Positions 16,819 through 24,997 of a stretch of 64,000 nucleotides of DNA are shown one piece after another. This stretch comes from JALOLV01 sp046295175 (GTDB taxonomy: Bacteria; Bacteroidota; Bacteroidia; Cytophagales; Spirosomataceae), in the NCBI GenBank assembly GCA_046295175.1, contig JBKBNY010000002.1, positions 1 through 64,000 of the forward strand, written 5' to 3'. Numbering within the stretch: position 1 is the first letter of the stretch; the number at the start of each line of letters is the position of its first letter. The notes below the pieces were generated by a model, which did no database searches, was not told the origin of the DNA, and worked only from the letters and a program-made list of their open reading frames with translations. Both the position numbers and the translations under genes were made by a program.

Positions 16819-19125
16819 ATGCTTAAAAACAACCTCGGTTATCCACGTATTGGTAGCCAGCGACAACTCAAAAAAGCCTGTGAAGCCTATTGGTCAGGCA
16901 AAATTTCTTCAACCGAACTCGCCAAAATCGGCAGACAAATCAGGGTCGAAAATTGGGGACTTCAAAAAGATAGTGGGATTGACCTCATTCCGTCAAATGA
17001 CTTTTCGTTTTATGACCAAGTTTTAGACCACTGTATGCTGTTCCAAGCGATTCCGAAGCGTTTTGAAACGCTTAGAAACTTACCCGAAATCGACCTTTAT
17101 TTTGCAATGGCTCGTGGGTATCAGAAAGATGGACATGACATCAAAGCAATGGAGATGACCAAATGGTTTGATACCAATTATCATTACTTAGTGCCTGAGT
17201 TTACTCGTTTTCAAACATTTAAACTAAATGCTGAAAAAATTTTATCTCAATTTTTAGAAGCTAAGTCAGAGCAAATCTTAACAAAACCTGTGTTGATAGG
17301 GCCTGTTTCATTTCTATTACTTGGTAAAGAAAAAGAAAGTGGTTTTCATCGTTTAGATTTAATTGAAAGATTGTTACCTGCTTATTTAGAGGTCATTAGC
17401 CGCTTAGTAGTAGAGGGTGTTGAATGGATTCAGTTTGATGAACCATTTTTGGCTATGGATATTGACTACAAAACCAAAGAATCAATTCGTCAAGTTTATC
17501 ACATTATTCGTAGAGAGTTTCCTAACCTCAAAATAATGGTAGCTACCTATTTTGAGGGCTTGCAAGATAATGTTTTAGCTGCTGTAAATCTACCGATTTG
17601 TGCTTTACACATTGATTTGGTACGTGGTGTCGAACAATTAGATGAAGTATTGGCTAAGTCACCAAAAGACCTTAGTATATCTTTGGGGGTGATTGATGGG
17701 CGAAATATCTGGAAAAATGACTATGAGAAATCGGCTCTCACCATAGAAAAAGCCATTAAAAAGAAAGGGTTAGACCGTGTGATGATTGCTCCTTCCTGTT
17801 CGCTCATTCACTCACCTGTCGATTTAGATAACGAAAAAACGCTGAACCCTGAAATTAAGAACTGGATGGCTTTTGCCAAACAAAAGCTCCAAGAAATTGA
17901 CGATTTGTATAAAATCGTTATCGAAAATGATTACAATATAAAGAACGAAAATCAAAAAGCTATCAACAGCCGTATCAGTTCTACTTTGATACATAATCCT
18001 GCTGTAAAAAAACGAGTCTCAGAGCAAAAAGATACAGATTTACAGCGTAATAGCTCGTTTGCTATTCGTCAGCAAATTCAGAAATCTAAATTTAATTTAC
18101 CATTATTCCCAACTACAACCATTGGTTCTTTTCCTCAAACTGATGAAATCAGGGGATTAAGAGCCAAATTTAAGAAAGGAGAAATCAGCGAAAACGAATA
18201 CAACGATTTGCTTCGTGAGCATACCAAAGAGGTAATTGTCTGGCAAGAAAGTATCGGATTAGACGTACTGGTACATGGCGAGTATGAACGAAACGATATG
18301 GTTGAGTACTTTGGCGAGCAGCTTAATGGCTATGTTTTTACACAAAATGGTTGGGTACAAAGCTATGGTAGCCGTTGTGTAAAACCACCTATTATCTTTG
18401 GAGATATTGACCGCAAGGCCCCAATGACTGTCGAATGGAGTGTTTATGCACAATCAGTTACGACAAAACCAATGAAAGGGATGCTCACTGGGCCAATTAC
18501 GATTCTTCAATGGTCTTTTGTGCGTGATGACCAACCTCGCCATGAAACTATGAAGCAGATTGCATGGGCGATTCGAGATGAAGTAAAGGATTTAGAAAAA
18601 GCAGGGATAGGTATCATTCAGATTGATGAAGCTGCTCTTAGAGAAGGCTTGCCCTTGCGACAATCTAAGCAAAAAGAATATCTAAAACATACAATTGAGG
18701 CGTTTCGGATTGCGTCTTCGGGGGTATCTGACCAAACGCAGATACATACGCACATGTGTTATTCGGAGTTCAATAATATTATTGACAGCATTGCAGATAT
18801 GGATGCAGATGTTATTACGATTGAAACCTCACGCTCACAAATGGAATTGTTAGATGCTTTTGCTCAGTTTGATTACCCAAACGAAATTGGGCCAGGTGTT
18901 TACGATATTCATAGCCCAAGCGTACCTACACAAGATGAAATGGTTGCATTGCTCAAAAAGGCTCAGGATGTTATTAAACCTGAACAATTATGGGTAAACC
19001 CAGATTGCGGACTAAAAACTCGCAAATGGTCAGAAACAAAGCCAGCTCTTATTGAAATGGTTAATGCGGCCAAAACAATGCGTGCAAGTATAGTTGAGGG
19101 AAAACCTACTAATCAATTGGTTTGA
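16819..19125 (+). CDS. metE: B12-independent methionine synthase
   Basis: 768 residues, the normal family length. It transfers the methyl group of 5-methyltetrahydrofolate (polyglutamate) to homocysteine in the last step of methionine synthesis, in the cytoplasm. The N-terminus (NLGYPRIG) and the core (TTTIGSFPQTDEIR, start of the C-terminal barrel) are typical. The zinc and homocysteine site is intact: His645 and Cys647 (HTHMCYSEF) and Cys730 (NPDCGLKTR), each offset by four from the E. coli ligands H641, C643 and C726. Expression is very likely controlled by the cobalamin riboswitch in its leader. Confidence 0.97.
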   Translation: MLKNNLGYPRIGSQRQLKKACEAYWSGKISSTELAKIGRQIRVENWGLQKDSGIDLIPSNDFSFYDQVLDHCMLFQAIPKRFETLRNLPEIDLYFAMARGYQKDGHDIKAMEMTKWFDTNYHYLVPEFTRFQTFKLNAEKILSQFLEAKSEQILTKPVLIGPVSFLLLGKEKESGFHRLDLIERLLPAYLEVISRLVVEGVEWIQFDEPFLAMDIDYKTKESIRQVYHIIRREFPNLKIMVATYFEGLQDNVLAAVNLPICALHIDLVRGVEQLDEVLAKSPKDLSISLGVIDGRNIWKNDYEKSALTIEKAIKKKGLDRVMIAPSCSLIHSPVDLDNEKTLNPEIKNWMAFAKQKLQEIDDLYKIVIENDYNIKNENQKAINSRISSTLIHNPAVKKRVSEQKDTDLQRNSSFAIRQQIQKSKFNLPLFPTTTIGSFPQTDEIRGLRAKFKKGEISENEYNDLLREHTKEVIVWQESIGLDVLVHGEYERNDMVEYFGEQLNGYVFTQNGWVQSYGSRCVKPPIIFGDIDRKAPMTVEWSVYAQSVTTKPMKGMLTGPITILQWSFVRDDQPRHETMKQIAWAIRDEVKDLEKAGIGIIQIDEAALREGLPLRQSKQKEYLKHTIEAFRIASSGVSDQTQIHTHMCYSEFNNIIDSIADMDADVITIETSRSQMELLDAFAQFDYPNEIGPGVYDIHSPSVPTQDEMVALLKKAQDVIKPEQLWVNPDCGLKTRKWSETKPALIEMVNAAKTMRASIVEGKPTNQLV

Positions 19126-19180
19126 CTTAAATAATAACGCCAAAGTTGACTACGTCTTGGTGCTTACATCTTTTTTGAAT

Positions 19181-19678
19181 ATGACATTTTATTCTAATTT
19201 TCAACCTTCTGGAGTTCAAATGTTAACAACACCATTGCTTTGCTGGGACTTGGCTCATCCATTATTGCCAAAAAGGATAAATATTGCCAATGATATAAGA
19301 AAAATTGATGAACTTAAGAATAAGTTCAGGTGGCAGTTTGACTATCCTTTAAGAAGTTATTTAGAAGAAAACTATTCGATTGTTGTTACTAATTCTGAAA
19401 GAGAAGTTATTTGGCTAAGCCACAATTTCTTTAGTTTGACGGGTTACACAATTGAGGATATTCAAGGTAATAAACCAAGTATCCTGCAAGGTGAGAAAAC
19501 CAGTAAGAAGATTAAACAAAAAATTAGAGATTCATTAAGAAAATTGGAAAAGTTTAAAGTACAAGTGCTGAATTACCGCAAAGACGGAAAGGAGTACAAA
19601 TGCTGTGTAGAAGTTTTTCCGATATTCACCGTTGATGGGTTATGTACACATTTTTTAGCTTTTGAAAAAGAAGTATGA
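19181..19678 (+). CDS. Small PAS-domain protein
   Basis: 165 residues from the ATG at 19181. The frame is open further upstream into the metE end, but only from a TTG, and it would overlap metE. A single PAS domain occupies ~65-160: VVTNSEREVIWLSHNFFSLTGY, GNKPSILQGEKTS and VEVFPIFTVDG. The block that in LOV photoreceptors holds the flavin-binding Cys (N-C-R-F-L-Q) reads KPSILQ here, so it is not a photoactive LOV domain. There is no output domain. It lies 55 bp after metE and could be cotranscribed under the riboswitch. Role unknown, probably protein-protein signalling. Confidence 0.75.
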   Translation: MTFYSNFQPSGVQMLTTPLLCWDLAHPLLPKRINIANDIRKIDELKNKFRWQFDYPLRSYLEENYSIVVTNSEREVIWLSHNFFSLTGYTIEDIQGNKPSILQGEKTSKKIKQKIRDSLRKLEKFKVQVLNYRKDGKEYKCCVEVFPIFTVDGLCTHFLAFEKEV

Positions 19679-19721
19679 CTATGCGTAATGTTTGATTTCA
19701 ACGTAAGTTAAGATACAAAAA

Positions 19722-19747
19722 GGGGTCGAGGTAAGAATCTCGACCCC
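19722..19747 (-). terminator. Terminator of argF'
   Basis: Nine-bp perfect stem GGGGTCGAG (19722-19730) / CTCGACCCC (19739-19747). On the minus strand it is followed by TTTTT, so it ends the argF' transcript; it also separates the convergent PAS gene. Confidence 0.85.
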
Positions 19748-19780
19748 GAAATATAGTGGGTTTACGAACACAATTCTGTA

Positions 19781-20728
19781 TCAAATATCCTCTAAAATCT
19801 TCTTTAAAACAGCCTGAGCCGACCATTCACGATTGCCCGCTTGCTGAATCACAACCGAGTTAGGACTATCTAAAACCGCATCATCAACTTTTAGATTTCG
19901 TCTTACAGGCAAGCAGTGCATAAATTTGCCGTTGTTGGTCAAAGCCATTTTTTCGGCAGTAATTTTCCATGCAGGGTCTTGGGTAAGTACTTGCCCGTAA
20001 TGGTTATACGAAGACCAGTTTTTGGTGTAGATAAAATCTGCACCTTCAAATGCTTCGAGTTGGTTATGCGTTACACGAGCGTTTCCGGCAAATTCTGGTG
20101 CTAAATCGTAGCCTTCGGGATGAGTAATAACAAACTCATAATCTGTACGATTGACCCATTCGGCAAACGAATTGGCCACCGCTTGCGGAAGCGGCTTGAA
20201 GTGCGGAGCCCAAGTCAATACAACTTTTGGGCGGGCGGTCTTGCGTAGTTCTTCTATCGTAATCAAATCGGCAAGAGATTGGCACGGGTGTCGGGTAGCC
20301 GATTCAAGATTTACAATCGGGCGACCTGCATACTGCCTAAACTTATTCATCACAACCTCACGGTAGTCGGCATCACGGTCTTTGAGTTCGGCAAAAGCAC
20401 GTACTGCAATAATATCACAGTATTGCCCAATAACCGCCGCTGCCTCTTTTACGTGTTCGGCCTTGCCACCATCCATTACTACGCCATCTTCCATTTCGAG
20501 TTGCCAGCTATCCTGCCCGACATTCATAACCATTACATTCATGCCCAAATTTTGAGCAGCTTTTTGGGTACTCAAACGTGTACGGAGACTCGAATTGAAA
20601 AAAAGCAAACCGATGGTCTTGTTTTTTCCGAGGTGTTGGTCAGCAAAAGGATTTTGTTTTTGACGGATGCCTTCTTGTACTAATTCGTTTACATCCGCTA
20701 CATCATCAAGCGAAATAAAGTGTTTCAT
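19781..20728 (-). CDS. argF': N-acyl-L-ornithine carbamoyltransferase (N-succinyl- or N-acetylornithine type)
   Basis: 315 residues, like the Bacteroidota-type transcarbamylase. It carbamoylates an N-acylated ornithine in arginine biosynthesis, in place of ordinary ornithine carbamoyltransferase. The carbamoyl-phosphate loop is present as FFNSSLRTRLSTQ, with ATRHPCQSLADL and a late HCLPVRR motif. Phylum members use N-succinylornithine in Bacteroides; which acyl group is used here cannot be read from sequence by eye. It stands alone, with no other arg genes nearby. Confidence 0.9.
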   Translation of the reverse strand: MKHFISLDDVADVNELVQEGIRQKQNPFADQHLGKNKTIGLLFFNSSLRTRLSTQKAAQNLGMNVMVMNVGQDSWQLEMEDGVVMDGGKAEHVKEAAAVIGQYCDIIAVRAFAELKDRDADYREVVMNKFRQYAGRPIVNLESATRHPCQSLADLITIEELRKTARPKVVLTWAPHFKPLPQAVANSFAEWVNRTDYEFVITHPEGYDLAPEFAGNARVTHNQLEAFEGADFIYTKNWSSYNHYGQVLTQDPAWKITAEKMALTNNGKFMHCLPVRRNLKVDDAVLDSPNSVVIQQAGNREWSAQAVLKKILEDI

Positions 20729-20786
20729 CGACCCCTTATACTCAATCTACAGTGAAAGAGCGTTTTTCTTTGGTTAAAAATTTCCA

Positions 20787-20794
20787 CAAATGTA
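20787..20794 (-). promoter_or_regulatory. -7 box for argF'
   Basis: TACATTTG on the minus strand, 58 bp before the ATG. Confidence 0.4.
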
Positions 20795-20904
20795 ATAGGT
20801 TTCAAAAATTATGGGTCTGATTTTTTGAATATTTTAGACTTACTCTAAAATTAATTCTAATTATCTCTTAAATTTATTCCAAAATGTAAAACCCATCTAT
20901 CTGT

Positions 20905-22524
20905 ATGAAATTTAAGTTTACTTTCTTCATCACATTCGTTTATTACTCCGTTTTTGCTCAAATCGAAAAAGCACCACCCCGTGCCGAGGGCGAGGTAACA
21001 ACCAACCGCCTGATTATCAGAGGTGTTACACTTATCAATAGTACGGGGGCTCCGCCATTAGGGCCTGTAGATATTGTTGTAGAAAAAAACAAAATTGCTC
21101 AAATATCGCAAGTGGGGTATCCGGGCGTACCGATTGACCCCAAACGCCGCCCGCAACTCAAAGAAGGCGATAAAGAATTAGACTGTACTGGAATGTACCT
21201 CATGCCGGGCTTTGTGGATATGCACGGACACATCGGTGGAAAATCGCAGGGAACTCCAGCCGAATACGTATTTAAGCTATGGCTCGGGCATGGTATCACT
21301 ACAATCCGCGACCCATCGGCAGGTAATGGACTGGATTGGACGCTCGAACACAAACGTAAATCTGAAAAAAATGAAATAACTGCACCCCGAATCTTAGCTT
21401 ATACGGCTTTTGGAATGGGGAGTGATAAACCCATCACAACGCCCGAAGAAGCAAAAAAATGGGTAAATGATAACGCTGCTAAAGGAGCTGATGGAATCAA
21501 GTTTTTTGGGGCCGAACCCGAAGTTTTTAAGGCTGCCTTGCAAGAAAACAAACGAATCGGGTTGCGTTCGGCTTGCCACCATGCTCAACTCGAAGTGGCT
21601 CGTATGAATGTATTGGCTACGGCAAAAGCTGGCCTAACCACAATGGAACACTGGTACGGATTGCCAGAGGCTTTATTTGACGAACGTACTTTGCAGAATT
21701 ATCCAGCCGATTATAACTACAACAACGAGCAAAACCGCTTTGAAGAAGCCGGTAAACTCTGGAAACAAGCAGCCAAGCCAGGTTCTGAAACTTGGTATAA
21801 GGTTATGGATGAATTATTGAAACTGGATTTTACGCTCGACCCAACTTTTAATATTTATGAAGCAAACCGCGAGTTGATGCTTGCTCGTCGTGCCGAATGG
21901 CATGATGAATACACCCTGCCCGCTTTGTGGCGTTTTTATGGTCCAAGCCGAATCTCGCATGGTTCGTATTGGTTGAATTGGGGAACTGAGCAAGAGATAC
22001 AATGGAAAGAAAATTACAGAATCTGGATGCAGTTTGTAAACGAATACAAGAATCGTGGTGGTAGAGTAACAACTGGCTCAGATTCAGGATTCATCTATCA
22101 ATTGTACGGATTTGCGTACGTCCGTGAGCTTGAATTGTTGCGTGAGGCGGGATTCCATCCGCTCGAAGTGATTCGCTCGGCAACCATCAAAGGAGCTGAA
22201 GCACTCGGAATGGCCGATAAGATTGGCTCGGTTGAAGTTGGCAAATTGGCCGATTTTGTGATTACCGAAGAGAATCCTTTATCGAACTTCAAGACTCTTT
22301 ATGGTACAGGAGCTATCAAAGTAAACGATAAAAATGAGGTAACAAGAGTAGGTGGTGTGAAATATACCGTAAAAGACGGTGTCGTGTACGATGCTAAAAA
22401 GCTTTTGGCGGATGTTCGTAAGATTGTGGCGGATACAAAAGCAAAAGAAAATTTCGAGATTACCCAACCGGGATTTCCTCAGAAAAACGCCGCAGGAAAA
22501 ACCCAAGACAGCGGAAAGAATTAA
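20905..22524 (+). CDS. Secreted amidohydrolase-family protein
   Basis: 539 residues: signal peptide ending SVFAQ, then an imidazolonepropionase/prolidase-like metal-dependent hydrolase. The metal-binding HxH motif is in MPGFVDMHGHIGG; a later His lies in SACHHAQLEV, another in TTMEHWYG, and the Asp ligand region in TTGSDSGF. The C-terminal strand DKIGSVEVGKLADFVI is a family hallmark. It probably cleaves an amide or cyclic amide (peptide-like or heterocyclic substrate) in the periplasm; the substrate is unknown. It stands as a single gene with a strong hairpin after it. Confidence 0.88.
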   Translation: MKFKFTFFITFVYYSVFAQIEKAPPRAEGEVTTNRLIIRGVTLINSTGAPPLGPVDIVVEKNKIAQISQVGYPGVPIDPKRRPQLKEGDKELDCTGMYLMPGFVDMHGHIGGKSQGTPAEYVFKLWLGHGITTIRDPSAGNGLDWTLEHKRKSEKNEITAPRILAYTAFGMGSDKPITTPEEAKKWVNDNAAKGADGIKFFGAEPEVFKAALQENKRIGLRSACHHAQLEVARMNVLATAKAGLTTMEHWYGLPEALFDERTLQNYPADYNYNNEQNRFEEAGKLWKQAAKPGSETWYKVMDELLKLDFTLDPTFNIYEANRELMLARRAEWHDEYTLPALWRFYGPSRISHGSYWLNWGTEQEIQWKENYRIWMQFVNEYKNRGGRVTTGSDSGFIYQLYGFAYVRELELLREAGFHPLEVIRSATIKGAEALGMADKIGSVEVGKLADFVITEENPLSNFKTLYGTGAIKVNDKNEVTRVGGVKYTVKDGVVYDAKKLLADVRKIVADTKAKENFEITQPGFPQKNAAGKTQDSGKN

Positions 22525-22530
22525 TACAAA

Positions 22531-22562
22531 AATGTGGCACGTTTGATGAAACGTGCCACATT
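22531..22562. terminator. Shared terminator hairpin between convergent genes
   Basis: A perfect 14-bp stem (22531-22544 with 22549-22562) and a GATG loop. On the minus strand it is followed by TTTTT, so it serves the sugar dehydrogenase-like gene best. On the plus strand it also sits right after the amidohydrolase stop codon. Confidence 0.85.
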
Positions 22563-22565
22563 GAG

Positions 22566-24815
22566 TTATTCTTTCAAAATCCTCAATGTTTGGTTTTGAT
22601 TCTCGAAACTGACATTCAGCAAATAAATTCCAATCGGCTGACTATCAAACTCTTTCTCTATTCTTTGCTTGAGATTTTTCCAAAATCCTTTATCTTCCAC
22701 AATTAGTCTTCCGTGAATATCAAAGAGCCGAACCAAAAGGTTTTTGTTATCTAAATCGTCAATTCCGTACAGGTTTATCTGTTTTTTTGTTGGATTTGGC
22801 GAAACCGATACTTCATTCGATAAAATCACAACATTATCGGCACATTTAGGGGTAATATCTTGCGAAATCTCACTACTCAGCCCAGTCGGGTCAGTTACTT
22901 TTAGAGTAATTCTGTAAAAATATCTCTGCTTATCGCACGGCACTACTGGTAGCACAAGTTCGTCTTGGAGTCGGTTGATATTGCCCACAAAATGCGAGTG
23001 GTCTTCATGAAAAAGTACAATTTGCCATTGATACCTCAGGTCTTTATGCTCTTCGTCTTTGACATCAGCGTTGAGCGTAGTTTTAAATTCTGTTTTATTA
23101 TCGAACTCACTGATGTTTTGAAGAGTTGTCGAATTAATCTTCGGCGGAGTATTATTGACAAATACATTGATTGTTTTGGTCGAAGATTTACCACCTGCAT
23201 CCGTAACTGTCAACGATGCTGCGTAAGTTGTTGGCTCCGATTCGTTTGCAACATACGTATGCGTAGCATCGGGGGCAGTGGTTGTGTTGCCATCGCCTAA
23301 ATCCCATTCATACTGCGTAATTTTATTTTCGGGGTCGGTCGATTCTGTACCTTTAAATTGTACAGTTAGCGGACTTTTACCGAAATACGGGTCTGCTTTT
23401 ACAATCGCCCTCGGCGGTAGATTGGCATTGAGGTCGTAAGTAATTTTGCGGATTTCGTGAACATCTGGATAATCATAACTGGTATAATAAATATTGCCAT
23501 CAACTGGGTTTTGTGCGAAGCACGTCGGGAAAGTACCTTCAAAAAAATCAATGACTTCTACCACCTCGTTTTTTTCGTTGAACCTAAATGCCTTTACCCA
23601 GCCTTCATAATCGCCAAAAAAGTAAAGTCCACGATACTGGTTCGGAAAATTTGTTCCTTCGTCAAAAACCCCTCCAATCGAGGCTACTCCCGAAAAAGCC
23701 TTGCCCTTGAATTCGGGCGAACCTACCACATAGTTTTCGTTATTGATTCGAGACTGTGCAAACGCCCCTCGCCACTCAACAGCAGGTAAAGTATGAACCA
23801 ATGGCTTGTAAATAGGATTGTTAAATATCTCATTTTCAAACGTTAACCCCTCATAAACTGGCCAACCTAAATTTAGGCCACCCTTAGAAATAACGTTCAA
23901 TTCTTCTCGATGATACCAACCGACGTCGCCCAAAACGATTGTACCGGGATTCCCATCCGAGAGATTTGTGCTACCTGATTTTGGCTTGATACAAAAACGA
24001 TACGGATTCCGAAGTCCCAATGCCCAAATCCTCGAAGCAGGCGAGCGTGGGTTCTGTGCATCATAAAACGGATTTGAAGGTAAACCATCGCCAGTTTCGG
24101 GGTTTATCCGTAAGATTTTACCATTTAATGAGGTTTTTAATTGGCTTCGATAAGCATTTACATTTTCGGTAGTCGAGATTAGCCCTTGCTCGACGGCCTC
24201 CAAAAACCATGCACTTTGTGTATCGTCTTGTGGGGGTTCGCTTGTAAGAGAAGCGTCTCCAGCCGAAACCAAAAGTGAGCCATCGGTTCCGAAAACCAGA
24301 GAATTTACTCCGTGATTATCAACCAAAATCGGGATTCCTGTTTGGAGGTTTTCGCCCAGTAGAACCTTCCGACTTCCATAATCTACTGATAACGAATCGT
24401 TTAATGTATATCTCGTAACTCGACCAATCGTTTTTTTGAATCCTTCGTTAAGAGCTACATCGTATCGTGGTGTACCAAAATTTACGACATAATTATATTT
24501 GGCAGCATAAAGCAGATAAATGTAACCATTATCCAGAAAATTGGGGTCGAGAGCGAAGCCTACGAGTCCGTGGTCGTTGAAATCAAGGACTTCTTCACTA
24601 ATATCAATGATTGGATTTTCGGATTTTTGACCATTAATAACCGTGTAAACCTTACCCGATTTCTCCCAAACGTACATTCTACCCAATTTATCAAAAGTCA
24701 GGCCGACGGGGGTAATCCAATTATCTGATATAAATTCATCAACAAAGCCTGTGGGTTGTGCGATAGTGGACGAAATAAATCCGATAAAAAACAACGAAAA
24801 TAAGCAGTTTTTCAT
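22566..24815 (-). CDS. PQQ-type sugar dehydrogenase (glucose/sorbosone family) with PKD and T9SS sorting domain
   Basis: 749 residues: signal peptide ending SSTIAQ; a six-bladed beta-propeller of the glucose/sorbosone dehydrogenase family (~25-470; LGLRNPYRFC, VLGDVGWYHREELN, GLNLGWPVYEG); a PKD domain (~475-560; YEWDLGDGN); another Ig-like stretch; and a C-terminal type A T9SS sorting domain (SVSPNPTKKQINLYG ... IGIYLLNV). It should be exported to the cell surface or medium and oxidise sugars or related polyols with a quinone cofactor. Substrate and actual PQQ use are not shown by sequence. Confidence 0.9.
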   Translation of the reverse strand: MKNCLFSLFFIGFISSTIAQPTGFVDEFISDNWITPVGLTFDKLGRMYVWEKSGKVYTVINGQKSENPIIDISEEVLDFNDHGLVGFALDPNFLDNGYIYLLYAAKYNYVVNFGTPRYDVALNEGFKKTIGRVTRYTLNDSLSVDYGSRKVLLGENLQTGIPILVDNHGVNSLVFGTDGSLLVSAGDASLTSEPPQDDTQSAWFLEAVEQGLISTTENVNAYRSQLKTSLNGKILRINPETGDGLPSNPFYDAQNPRSPASRIWALGLRNPYRFCIKPKSGSTNLSDGNPGTIVLGDVGWYHREELNVISKGGLNLGWPVYEGLTFENEIFNNPIYKPLVHTLPAVEWRGAFAQSRINNENYVVGSPEFKGKAFSGVASIGGVFDEGTNFPNQYRGLYFFGDYEGWVKAFRFNEKNEVVEVIDFFEGTFPTCFAQNPVDGNIYYTSYDYPDVHEIRKITYDLNANLPPRAIVKADPYFGKSPLTVQFKGTESTDPENKITQYEWDLGDGNTTTAPDATHTYVANESEPTTYAASLTVTDAGGKSSTKTINVFVNNTPPKINSTTLQNISEFDNKTEFKTTLNADVKDEEHKDLRYQWQIVLFHEDHSHFVGNINRLQDELVLPVVPCDKQRYFYRITLKVTDPTGLSSEISQDITPKCADNVVILSNEVSVSPNPTKKQINLYGIDDLDNKNLLVRLFDIHGRLIVEDKGFWKNLKQRIEKEFDSQPIGIYLLNVSFENQNQTLRILKE

Positions 24816-24963
24816 GATTTGTATTTGAGACTACAATTTTACACAATAAGTAATCTACCAAGCAATCAATATTGATTATAGTTATTTTGCGGTAAGGAAG
24901 TACCCAAATACATATAAATACAAAAAAAAAGACCATTCTGATAAAAATCTGTTTGTGGTTTTC

Positions 24964-24971
24964 TATTTTTG
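24964..24971 (+). promoter_or_regulatory. -7 box for the GH13-like gene
   Basis: TATTTTTG fits TAnnTTTG and lies 26 bp before the ATG at 24998. It supports that start over the upstream TTG at 24953. Confidence 0.45.
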
Positions 24972-24997
24972 CAATAACCTATGATGACTTAACACTA

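Noticed and set aside
24953..24997. TTG start giving 15 extra residues for the GH13-like protein
   Set aside because: A perfect -7 box at 24964-24971 lies inside this stretch, so transcription likely starts after it; the ATG at 24998 fits better.
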